DNA from: Chlorobiota bacterium
Lineage (GTDB): Bacteria; Bacteroidota; Bacteroidia; Bacteroidales; JAADJA01
Assembly: GCA_030592565.1 (NCBI GenBank)
Contig: JAUVIX010000011.1
Span: forward strand, 1-20,772
Direction: 5' to 3'
DNA: 20,772 nt
Part shown: one piece after another, positions 1 through 7,165 of the stretch
How the letters are laid out: each line of letters opens with the position of its first letter
Numbering within the stretch: position 1 is the first letter of the stretch
The notes under the pieces: model-generated
Told to the model about the DNA's origin: nothing
What the model saw: only the letters and a program-made list of their open reading frames with translations
Database searches by the model: none
Translations under genes and position numbers: made by a program

Positions 1-2046
1 CGGACTTAGCCCGTTATCTGTATAGGAAGTTTGATTTGCACCTGTAGTTCCTTCTAGGGAGTATGTGCCCCCGGAACTGCTTGCACGGTAAACCTTATAA
101 CCGGTTTCATTGCTGACATTCTCCCATATAATTGTGATAGAAGTACTGGAATTGGCAGATACATTTAACCAAGAGGGAGGATCTGGGGGAGTTGGTATAG
201 TTACATAAAAATAGGAATAATATTCTGGGTAATTACCTCCATTATCTTTAGCATAGAGATATATATAATCAGACTCCGTCATAGTTACAGTAAAAGAATA
301 TGTGTATGATGAAGATGTTGGATGTTGTGGTTGAGTTGGTGATGCAATTACTGAGCCTTCACTACCAACTTTGTATTTAATGAAATGAATACCTGATTTA
401 TCCGTTGCTTGTATAGAAATATTCACTGAGTTACCAGATACAGAGTAACTTGCAGCATATGTAGGATAATCAATTATAGCATCATTATCTAGGTTAGAAC
501 AACCCCCATATGCATTAGAATTTCCATGTCCACCGCATTGAACAATTGGAGCTAAGCTTGTACATGGATTATGCAAAATCGAATAAAAGCAATCATTATG
601 ACTGTCAACATTGCTTGTAACACTAATGTCATAATTTGCACCATTGTATCCCCAAACTTCATGATAATCCCATTCATAACAATACTCAACAAGGCCATCG
701 CATCTTAATTTTTCAATTTCAGAGGAATTTACATAAGTGCCGGGATTTCCATAATAGTCAAGTGCATTCGGAAATAAATTAAATGCTGGATAACCAGGGG
801 CATAAGCTATTAGATCAATCGCAGTAGATATTATATCTTTTCTATCGGTAAAGTTTAAGCTACTGTTATTAAGTGTATATGCTCCCCAGTATGGATTGCT
901 CGGATCACTAGTCATATTTTCCCATGGCCGATCACGAGGTGCAATAGTACCATCCTTTGTAACAGCTATTTGTCTTTGTACGTGACTAGAATTAATTCCA
1001 GCATATAAACCGGCATGACCACACCAACCAAATCCAAATCCCCACCCCCAGGCAAAATCCAAATCTTGATAGGCGGCGTCACCATATTCTTGCTGACTCA
1101 TATTACCTTGATCGTTCTTACTACTCTTAATGAATATAGTTTTTTCAGGTACAGGAATATTACTTTTCTCAATTGGTATGGTTTTAGACTCTTTTAAATT
1201 GTTAATCTTATTCCATTCAAGCGAATATGAACTATTATAAGTTATGTTGGAAATGATTTCTAATGCTTCATCTTTATTAATAACTTGGTATAGTCTGTCC
1301 AGAATAAGCTTTATATGATTAATGTCTTGAGTTGTAAATAGAATTGATTTTAATAATTTCTTATATTGAATTATCTCGTCTTCTTTATAAAAGTATTTGG
1401 TTGCTTTAATTGCATATTCGATATATGTACTATTTCTGTTCTTCAGAATACTGAAGATATCATCTTTTAATCGTCTTATTGCCACCCCAGTATATTTGCC
1501 TTCAAACTTGTTTTCATTTTCGATTAGAGCTTTTAATGATTGTAATCCACCTAAGTCACCTAAAGAAATTGCAGCAGAAGCAAAAACATATTCATTGGTG
1601 GTATTTGCTAAAACATGCTTAATATGTTGAAAAGATTCTGATTCTTTAAATTGGGATAATGCAATGCACAAGGGCTGCATTAATATCTCATTATTTATAT
1701 TTGAGTAATCTGTTATTAACATGATTAAACTACTTGTTGCTTCTTTATAGTTTAAATATTGAATACCTTTAATAGCTGCCGCCCTTATTTTATGATCCTC
1801 TCCATTATTGATTGCAATTAATTGAAGGATTCCACAATATTCAGTCACCTTATTTCTGTTTACCAAATTAGGTTCATTTAAATGTGTTAAAATCAGATTA
1901 TTAGTTTGCAAAATTAGCAACCTAATGTCTGATGAATATTTATTTGGATTACTATAAAAATCATTTGTTACGAAAGAGGAACTGGTATTAAAGATTATTT
2001 TTAGGTCATCATTATTAAAACTCCTAAATGTTTTATTTAAAATCAT
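1..2046 (-). CDS. HEAT-like repeats + permuted NlpC/P60-like cysteine hydrolase + FN3 protein (C-terminus beyond window)
   Basis: Read on the minus strand this frame is open for 682 codons from an ATG at 2046-2044 to the window edge. Residues about 60-290 are helical and HEAT-like (GEDHKIRAAAIKGIQYL; FASAAISLGDLGG). Residues about 318-460 hold a GWCGHAGLYAG motif (His344) followed about 105 residues later by LRCDGLVEYCYE (Cys449). A His-first, Cys-last order is that of the circularly permuted NlpC/P60 (YiiX/YebB/LRAT-like) papain-fold hydrolases, so I infer a peptidase or amidase; the substrate is unknown. A Ser/Thr/Tyr-rich beta domain (about 530-617) and a fibronectin type III domain (about 622-682) follow. 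A GGAG lies 8 nt before the ATG. There is no signal peptide here, but the frame is open upstream through 21 more codons to a TAA, beyond which the same frame encodes a signal peptide (2110-2376). I think this is the major part of one interrupted secreted protein. Confidence 0.7.
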   Translation of the reverse strand, partial: MILNKTFRSFNNDDLKIIFNTSSSFVTNDFYSNPNKYSSDIRLLILQTNNLILTHLNEPNLVNRNKVTEYCGILQLIAINNGEDHKIRAAAIKGIQYLNYKEATSSLIMLITDYSNINNEILMQPLCIALSQFKESESFQHIKHVLANTTNEYVFASAAISLGDLGGLQSLKALIENENKFEGKYTGVAIRRLKDDIFSILKNRNSTYIEYAIKATKYFYKEDEIIQYKKLLKSILFTTQDINHIKLILDRLYQVINKDEALEIISNITYNSSYSLEWNKINNLKESKTIPIEKSNIPVPEKTIFIKSSKNDQGNMSQQEYGDAAYQDLDFAWGWGFGFGWCGHAGLYAGINSSHVQRQIAVTKDGTIAPRDRPWENMTSDPSNPYWGAYTLNNSSLNFTDRKDIISTAIDLIAYAPGYPAFNLFPNALDYYGNPGTYVNSSEIEKLRCDGLVEYCYEWDYHEVWGYNGANYDISVTSNVDSHNDCFYSILHNPCTSLAPIVQCGGHGNSNAYGGCSNLDNDAIIDYPTYAASYSVSGNSVNISIQATDKSGIHFIKYKVGSEGSVIASPTQPQHPTSSSYTYSFTVTMTESDYIYLYAKDNGGNYPEYYSYFYVTIPTPPDPPSWLNVSANSSTSITIIWENVSNETGYKVYRASSSGGTYSLEGTTGANQTSYTDNGLSP

Positions 2047-2109
2047 ATATAATACTCCAAGATATTCATTTGATATATTATCTCTTGAAAGTTGGTTTAT
2101 GAATTTATT

Positions 2110-2376
2110 TTAAATTAATTTATTTTTAATTCGATATATTATCTCTGATCCGACAGGAAATAAAATTTCACGATTCTCCTCTGTGGAAGATAGTTCCAAA
2201 ACAACAAAAAGCGTATCTGTGGACAAAGTCTGTACGTACTCAGAAATCATTACCCTGTTATTTGGGGAAGAAATTTCTTTGAGATACTTATAACTAGATG
2301 AATAGGGTTGATTGTAGTTTTGAGATATTGCATTAATAGAAATTAATAAGCTAAAAATAAATGTGTACTTTTTCAT
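2110..2376 (-). CDS. Signal-peptide N-terminal fragment of the interrupted HEAT/cysteine hydrolase gene
   Basis: This 88-residue ORF begins with a clear Sec signal peptide (MKKYTFIFSLLISINAIS, cleavage before or near QNYNQ) and continues with about 65 residues of an unrecognised region ending in EIIYRIKNKLI. The start is well supported: AGGAGGT sits 4 nt upstream of the ATG (2381-2387 on the plus strand), a strong Shine-Dalgarno for this phylum. The TAA at 2112-2110 is in exactly the same frame as the downstream 682-codon ORF, and the 21 codons between that stop and the next ATG (NKFINQLSRDNISNEYLGVL...) read as ordinary protein. The simplest view is that this is the secreted N-terminus of the larger protein, cut off by a nonsense mutation or a sequence error. 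The alternative is a genuine small exported protein translated ahead of a separate gene. Confidence 0.6.
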   Translation of the reverse strand: MKKYTFIFSLLISINAISQNYNQPYSSSYKYLKEISSPNNRVMISEYVQTLSTDTLFVVLELSSTEENREILFPVGSEIIYRIKNKLI

Positions 2377-2456
2377 AATAACCTCCTGTTTTTAAGTTAA
2401 ATTCATTTTTTAATATGACATTATTTTGATTTATTTTACTTTCATATTACTAAGTC

Positions 2457-2488
2457 AAAAAAACTCATTCCACACCCTGTGAAATGAG
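2457..2488 (-). terminator. Intrinsic terminator (minus strand)
   Basis: On the minus strand CTCATT, a mismatch, CACA, loop, TGTG, mismatch and AATGAG fold into a hairpin (6 + 4 bp around one mismatch, loop of 3; 2464-2488), directly followed by seven T residues (2463-2457). It lies between the NusG-like gene and the secreted-protein gene, about 81 bp upstream of the latter's ATG, so it could end the nusG-like transcript or act as an attenuator. Confidence 0.6.
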
Positions 2489-2616
2489 AGCAATACCACG
2501 TATAGTTAATAAAGATATATTCATTTATAGTAGAATTTAAGTATAGATTTATAATACAAGTCCAATATTGATGCACTCATAGATATTCAAATCTACTCTA
2601 CTCTGGTTTTTTGGTA

Positions 2617-2640
2617 GTTTATCAAAAATATTTGATAAAC
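2617..2640. repeat. Perfect 10-bp inverted repeat (possible operator or hairpin)
   Basis: GTTTATCAAA (2617-2626) and TTTGATAAAC (2631-2640) are perfect reverse complements around AATA. No U-run follows on either strand, so it is not a standard terminator. It may be a protein-binding palindrome in the leader of the minus-strand secreted-protein gene; function unknown. Confidence 0.5.
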
Positions 2641-2949
2641 AGGTGGCCAAAGTAACAAACAAAATATTATTATGCAAATTTTTTTTGACTTATTGTATGA
2701 GCCCCCCAATATTTTGGATGAAGGTACCATAATCCAGTACGAACAGTAAAAATTGAGTATAAAAAATCTATCAAAAAAGATTATTTTTTAATCAAAAGAG
2801 AGCATAAAACTATCAAAATCGTCATAAATTTAAGGAGGATGGTATCAAATTAATAGAAAATAGCTGTTTAATCCGCATTATTCACACCATGAAAAGGGAG
2901 ATTTGTAGTACACCCATTTCGGCATCAATAAGTTTAAAATAGTTAATTT

Positions 2950-3465
2950 TTATTTCTTAGAGTCAATGATTACCAGAAATGACATGGGTATTGACAGATA
3001 AATTGATTGTGCAATAGCCTCAATTTCAATTTTTACCTTTTGTTTATTTTTAAATGATATTAGTTTGCCCTTCAGCCCCATCATTGATCCTTTGATAATT
3101 TCAACTTCATCACCCTGTTTGAAATCTTCAACATTATCCGTCAATTCATCACCCTCATCCACAAATTGTTTTATTGCCTGTATCTGATTTGGGGGTATGG
3201 GGACAGCTTTGCCTTCAAATGATATGAACTTCACAACACCATCAACATTCAGCACCTTGAAATACTCCGATTTATCAATACAAACAAACAAATATGAACG
3301 AAACAGCGGCTCTTCAACCCACTTCCTGCGGTCGCTCCATTGTTTCAATGTTTTTACAAGGGGTAAATAGCCGTCAATACCGAAAGAGATTAAAGCATCA
3401 TACGCTTTTTTTTCGTTCCTTGATTTGACATAGACTGCGTACCAGATTTTAGGACTTGAAGGCAT
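2950..3465 (-). CDS. UpxY-type NusG-like transcription antiterminator
   Basis: 171 residues with an N-terminal NGN domain (about 7-80: WYAVYVKSRNEKKAYDAL, then a PLFRSYLFVCID strand typical of NusG/RfaH relatives) and a C-terminal KOW domain (about 117-145: GDEVEIIKGSMMGLKGKL). The length and the Q-W-S-D-R-R-K-W stretch match specialised Bacteroidota NusG paralogues (UpxY family) rather than housekeeping NusG, which sits in a secE-nusG-rplK context not seen here. UpxY proteins travel with RNA polymerase and suppress termination in the leader of an adjacent operon, usually polysaccharide genes. Here the next gene on the same strand encodes a secreted HEAT/hydrolase protein behind a 573-bp leader containing a terminator, so that leader is a plausible target; this is inference. 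A TATCTTTA box lies at 3498-3491 upstream. Confidence 0.85.
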   Translation of the reverse strand: MPSSPKIWYAVYVKSRNEKKAYDALISFGIDGYLPLVKTLKQWSDRRKWVEEPLFRSYLFVCIDKSEYFKVLNVDGVVKFISFEGKAVPIPPNQIQAIKQFVDEGDELTDNVEDFKQGDEVEIIKGSMMGLKGKLISFKNKQKVKIEIEAIAQSIYLSIPMSFLVIIDSKK

Positions 3466-3490
3466 ATTTTATTGTATTCAAAAACGGGGG

Positions 3491-3498
3491 TAAAGATA
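3491..3498 (-). promoter_or_regulatory. Probable -7 box of the NusG-like gene
   Basis: TATCTTTA on the minus strand differs at one position from the Bacteroidota TAnnTTTG consensus and is followed by ACCCCCG; it would start transcription about 20 nt before the ATG at 3465. A clear -33 TTTG box was not found. Confidence 0.35.
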
Positions 3499-3561
3499 TG
3501 TAAATATAATATTACGTACCTGACGGCACTAAATCTTTTCTAACAAAAACATTGTCTACCT

Positions 3562-4356
3562 TTATATCGTCTTTGACGGGACTATAAAACTATCCCAATC
3601 CATCCCAACAGCAAAATTCTTTCTGAAATCGTTAAGTTTTTGCTTTGACAGGACTTTCGTAACAAATTGCTCCTTCCCGTAATCAGCCTGAGCAATGATC
3701 TTACCATAAGGATCAGCTATCATTGAGTCACCCGAATGTAAGACTCCATTTCCATCGTAGCCTGTACGGTTAACCCAAATAACATAACATTGATTTTCAA
3801 TAGCCCTGGCTGTTATCAATGATTTGTAGGCGCTGCTTCGCACTTCAGGCCAGTTGGCAACATACAAAAGAACGTCGTACTCATACTCACCATCCTTGTA
3901 TTTGTTTTTGCTCCAAACCGGAAAGCGCAGGTCGTAACATATTTGAAGATTTATCTTCCAACCGTTCAGTTCCACTATCTTTCTTTCATTTCCCTGCGAC
4001 ATTGTGAGATGCTCTTTGCCCATACGGAAAAGATGACGTTTGTCATAAGTCTCATAACTGCCATCAGGCTTCATCCAGAACATACGGTTGTAATATTTGC
4101 CCTTATCCTCAATTAAAACACTTCCTGCGATCACACATTTCCTTAATTTTGCCTTATCTTTCAGCCAGTTTACTATTTTCCCGTCTTCCTTTTCTGCACA
4201 CTTTTTTGCGTTCATAGTGAAGCCGATAGCAAACATTTCGGGCAGGATTATCAAATCAGGGCTATTGCCGATTCTGTCTAACTTTGCTGAAAAGTTTTCG
4301 AGATTGACATCTATGTTTTCCCAAATAATATCGGATTGTACAAGGGTTATAGTCAT
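3562..4356 (-). CDS. Omega-amidase / nitrilase-superfamily hydrolase (YafV/Nit2 type)
   Basis: 264 residues, the usual size for this family. The nitrilase Glu-Lys-Cys triad is visible: Glu40 in IILPEMF, Lys106 in YDKRHLF and Cys140 in LQICYDLRFP. Family knowledge: YafV/Nit2 enzymes hydrolyse the amide of alpha-ketoglutaramate or alpha-ketosuccinamate to the dicarboxylic acid in the cytosol, removing the product of glutamine-dependent transamination. The aminotransferase at 5876-7033, of the type that produces this substrate, lies two genes upstream on the same strand, which strengthens the assignment. Between them is an ATPase gene that has no obvious link to this chemistry. The N-terminus MTITLVQSDI fits the first beta strand, so the start is secure. 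Other small carbon-nitrogen hydrolases are a less likely alternative. Confidence 0.88.
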   Translation of the reverse strand: MTITLVQSDIIWENIDVNLENFSAKLDRIGNSPDLIILPEMFAIGFTMNAKKCAEKEDGKIVNWLKDKAKLRKCVIAGSVLIEDKGKYYNRMFWMKPDGSYETYDKRHLFRMGKEHLTMSQGNERKIVELNGWKINLQICYDLRFPVWSKNKYKDGEYEYDVLLYVANWPEVRSSAYKSLITARAIENQCYVIWVNRTGYDGNGVLHSGDSMIADPYGKIIAQADYGKEQFVTKVLSKQKLNDFRKNFAVGMDWDSFIVPSKTI

Positions 4357-4400
4357 ATGTCTATAATATTGTAATGTATTGATTTATTTGCTTTTAAGTT

Positions 4401-4443
4401 TTGTCACGATTTTGGTGCTTCGCTAACCAAAATTTCGTCACAA
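4401..4443. repeat. Long imperfect hairpin
   Basis: TTGTCACGA-TTTTGGT (4401-4416) and ACCAAAA-TTTCGTCACAA (4426-4443) pair across a GCTTCGCTA loop: a perfect 7-bp inner stem and an outer stem with one mismatch and a small bulge. It lies upstream of the amidase and downstream of the ATPase stop. There is no U-run, so it is a repeat or RNA structure of unknown role. Confidence 0.45.
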
Positions 4444-4467
4444 CTACGATATTTTTCAACTTTTTTT

Positions 4468-4485
4468 CCCGTGCTAAAGCACGGG
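4468..4485. repeat. Perfect CCCGTGCT/AGCACGGG hairpin, REP-like
   Basis: CCCGTGCT, AA, AGCACGGG: an 8-bp perfect inverted repeat, G+C-rich against an A+T-rich background. T residues precede it on the plus strand, but neither strand has a U-run after it, so it is not a classical terminator. It resembles short repetitive palindromes found between Bacteroidota genes; copy number elsewhere cannot be seen here. Confidence 0.5.
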
Positions 4486-4511
4486 TCTATTGACCTCAAT
4501 TAATCAAACCT

Positions 4512-5798
4512 CTATGTAGTGACTCCTTTTACAAGCCATTTCCACAAGGGAATTATTTTAATAATTAATCCGTCAATCTCAACCTCCTTTTCGGCTTCCA
4601 AAGTTACTATCGTACTTTCAGTTACATTAAGTTGCTTCATTGCTTCCGTCAGCCCCGATATCTCCCTGCGATATGTACTTGCCTCGGATATATCATAAGC
4701 TACATTTATCAGGTTTAACCTGTCATCATTATCATAATAGCAAAAATCAACTTCCTGCTTTCCTTTATAATAAAATATCTTTTCAAATTCACGTTTAAGA
4801 TGAAGAAATACAAGATTTTCAAACAGTTTAGATTTATCAAGTTTGATAGATACCAATGTATGGTATCCATTATCAATGATATAAGTCTTTTTCGGATTAC
4901 GTTGTTGATCTTTAACGGAATGTGAAAAAACCGGTATTTGAAGAACCAGATTGGCATCTTCCAAAAAACCGAGATAGTCGTAAAGAGTATTTTTTGCAAC
5001 ACGTATTCCCATTGACCTCAGATCATTATATAACTTGTTAATACTCAACAGAGTTGATGTGTTTCTGAAAATAATAGAAACAAGATATTTCATTACTTCC
5101 CGGTTTGTAATTCCGTGGCGCTCAATAATATCTTTATAAACAGTCAAATCAAGATATTCCTTTAATACTCTTTTTTGTATGGTTGGCGCAGTTGCAACAA
5201 TTTCGGGAAACCCTCCGGAAATCATATATTTATTAAATGCATCAAGTATCAAAGCCCTGTTATCGGAATTGTAATAATCCGATCCGACTGACGAAAATTC
5301 CAAATACTCTTTAAACGACAATGGAAATAATTTATAAGTTATTGTTCTTCCTCGCAATGAAGTATCCAAATCGGTAAAAAACATTTTTGAAGTTGAACCG
5401 CTGATATAAATCTTAATGTTTTCCGTATCGTAAATTCTGCGGATAAACTTTTCCCACAATTCTACTTCCTGAACCTCATCAAAAAATGCATATACCGTTT
5501 GTTTTCTATTTTCTGGAAATAACTCATAATAAGCCTCTATAATCCATCGTAAATCATCAAGCTTAAGAGGAAAAAGCCTGTCATCCTCAAAACTTATGTA
5601 AAAAATCTTCTCTTTTGAAACTTTATTTCTAAGCTCATTAATAGTTTGATACATAAAATGGCTTTTGCCACTGCGCCTCACACCTGTTATTATGTGTACT
5701 TTATTTATATCCAGTAACTTAAGACTACGAGGCTTAACATCCAAATAGACTTTATTAATGCTGTCAGAAATGATATTTTTAAATATGTCCTTCTTCAT
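4512..5798 (-). CDS. AAA ATPase with C-terminal DUF4143 domain
   Basis: 428 residues. The N-terminal P-loop ATPase (AAA_14 type) has Walker A GVRRSGKS (39-46), Walker B YAFFDEVQE (Asp107-Glu108) and a sensor-like YISGSTSKM (131-139); SLRGR (147-151) is a conserved arginine segment of this family. A winged-helix-like middle (about 225-290) and a C-terminal DUF4143 domain follow. The latter has the nuclease-fold remnant GKQEVDF (Glu349, Asp351), but the usual following Lys is absent (LINVAYD), which is common in this subfamily. Cellular role is not established for the family; members are often considered accessory and turn up as isolated genes. Here it separates the amidase from its partner aminotransferase on the same strand and has palindromes just downstream, suggesting a later insertion (inference). 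Confidence 0.88.
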   Translation of the reverse strand: MKKDIFKNIISDSINKVYLDVKPRSLKLLDINKVHIITGVRRSGKSHFMYQTINELRNKVSKEKIFYISFEDDRLFPLKLDDLRWIIEAYYELFPENRKQTVYAFFDEVQEVELWEKFIRRIYDTENIKIYISGSTSKMFFTDLDTSLRGRTITYKLFPLSFKEYLEFSSVGSDYYNSDNRALILDAFNKYMISGGFPEIVATAPTIQKRVLKEYLDLTVYKDIIERHGITNREVMKYLVSIIFRNTSTLLSINKLYNDLRSMGIRVAKNTLYDYLGFLEDANLVLQIPVFSHSVKDQQRNPKKTYIIDNGYHTLVSIKLDKSKLFENLVFLHLKREFEKIFYYKGKQEVDFCYYDNDDRLNLINVAYDISEASTYRREISGLTEAMKQLNVTESTIVTLEAEKEVEIDGLIIKIIPLWKWLVKGVTT

Positions 5799-5875
5799 AA
5801 GGAAGAAAATTAATGTTTTTGTCTTTATTCAGAGGGACAAAAGTAAGTCTTTATTTCTTTATCCACAAGGAAAAA

Positions 5876-7033
5876 CTATATTTTATTCAAAATCTCCGCT
5901 GCCTTATCAAGAGTTTCTTCCTTTTTTGCAAAGCAGAAACGCAGGACTTTATTATCATCATTTTGATGATAAAAAGCGGAAACAGGTATTGAAGCCAGTT
6001 TAAACTCTTTTGTGAGGCGGATAGCAAATTCCGTTTCCGGTTCATCGCTTATTTTACTGTAATCAAGAAGTTGAAAATATGTACCGTGACAGGGAACAAA
6101 ATTGAAACGCGAACCTTTTATTCTTTCGGCAAAGTAATCTCTCTTTTTTTGATAAAAGTTGTTTAGATGAACATAATTATCTTTATCTGTAAGAAATTCG
6201 GCTATAGCATACTGAACAGGGGTATTTGAAGCAAAGACAGTAAACTGATGTGCTTTCCTGAATTCAGCCATAAGATTTGAAGGAGCCAGGACAAAACCTG
6301 TTTTCCAGCCTGTTGCGTGAAAAGTCTTTCCGAATGAACCCACAATTAATGTCCGGTTTGCAAGTTCAGGATAATAACAGATACTTTCGTGACGAATACC
6401 ATCAAAAATTAAATGTTCATAAACTTCATCACTCAAAATAATTATATCAGTTCCTCTGGTGAGTTTGATAAGCTCTTTCATGTCGTCGGGCGTAATAACA
6501 CTTCCGGTCGGATTATGAGGTGTATTAATAATTATCATCTTTGTCCTGTGAGAGATCAGCCTTTTAATCTCATTCCAGTTGATCTTAAAGTCGGGCATTT
6601 GTAATTTTGCATATTTAACCATTCCCCCGTTTAACTTTACTGCCGGGGCATATGAATCGTAAGCCGGCTCGAAAATAATGACTTCATCCTCTTCCCTGAT
6701 AAAGGCAGAAATTATTGTATAAATGGCTTGTGTGGCACCGGCGGTTATATTAATTTCGGTTGCCGGGTCATATTTTATCCCGTAAATCGCTTCCGCTTTC
6801 AGAGAAATCTACTCGCGAAGTGCCGGAACTCCCTGCATCGGTGCATATTGATTATAACCCTTTTTCATATATTTATTAACAAGGCTGATTAGTTTCGGGG
6901 AGACCTCAAAATCAGGGAAGCCCTGCGACAAATTTATTGCCTTATATTCGGTTGCAAGCCCTGACATAATAGCAAATATTGATGTTTTTTGCTTGGGCAG
7001 TTTTGACTGTATTGATCCTTCAAATGGTTTCAT
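5876..7033 (-). pseudogene. Glutamine/methionine-type PLP aminotransferase (YbdL/KAT-like) with in-frame TAG
   Basis: Starting at ATG 7033 (MKPFEGSIQSKLP), the frame encodes a class I/II fold-type I aminotransferase of 385 codons, the length of E. coli YbdL. Visible family features: NLSQGFPDF, then GVPALRE; ITAGATQAIY; NTPHNPTG; SDEVYEH (PLP-ring Asp202); SFGKTFHATGWK (PLP lysine Lys236); LRFCFAKKEETLDKA near the end. Codon 75 (6811-6809) is TAG, directly after LRE, and the same frame continues without shift (ISLKAEAIYGIKYDP...). Such enzymes transaminate methionine or aromatic amino acids with 2-oxo acids, and alpha-ketoglutaramate from glutamine is passed to an omega-amidase, here encoded two genes downstream. 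As written, the product would be a 74-residue fragment; reinitiation at Met138 (6622) would lack the substrate-binding N-terminus. Either a recent pseudogene or a one-base sequence error. Confidence 0.85.
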
Positions 7034-7053
7034 ATATATGATAATTATTGCGT

Positions 7054-7061
7054 CAAAAGTA
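7054..7061 (-). promoter_or_regulatory. Probable -7 box of the aminotransferase gene
   Basis: TACTTTTG on the minus strand matches TAnnTTTG exactly and is followed by ACGCAATAA, giving a leader of about 14 nt before the ATG at 7033. The 14 bases around it recur upstream of glnS. A TTTG lies about 23 nt upstream. Confidence 0.5.
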
Positions 7062-7126
7062 GGAAAAATCAAATAATGATCAGACAACAAATTCATTTTA
7101 CCTTCAATTCTCTGTCAAAATATCAC

Positions 7127-7134
7127 TATTTTCG
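7127..7134 (+). promoter_or_regulatory. Possible -7 box of the rhomboid gene
   Basis: TATTTTCG matches TAnnTTTG at all but one position and would give a start site about 25 nt before the ATG at 7166. It supports that ATG rather than the upstream one at 7076. Weak on its own. Confidence 0.25.
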
Positions 7135-7165
7135 TAACGGAATAACTTTTGATAACAAGCCTTTA

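Larger units (their letters stand above)
2377..2949. other. 573-bp gene-free leader between NusG-like gene and the secreted-protein gene
   Basis: No credible coding frame is seen on either strand. The stretch is very A+T-rich and holds the strong Shine-Dalgarno of the downstream minus-strand gene, a terminator-like hairpin (2457-2488), a perfect 10-bp inverted repeat (2617-2640) and several poly-A/T tracts. Because both flanking genes are on the minus strand, it can act as a long 5' leader for the secreted-protein gene. Confidence 0.6.

Noticed and set aside
1015..1630. Plus-strand ORFs of 60 and 77 codons
   Set aside because: They are antisense to the well-supported HEAT/hydrolase frame and have no recognisable features.
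4468..4485. CCCGTGCT palindrome as an intrinsic terminator
   Set aside because: The T tract lies before the hairpin on the plus strand, and the minus strand has an A tract after it, so neither strand has the required U-run.
4715..5002. 95-codon minus-strand ORF inside the ATPase gene
   Set aside because: It lies in another frame of the DUF4143 ATPase, with low-complexity composition typical of a shadow frame.
7076..7165. Longer start for the rhomboid protease
   Set aside because: The added 30 residues are unlike the family and overlap a promoter-like box; the ATG at 7166 begins just before the first hydrophobic segment.
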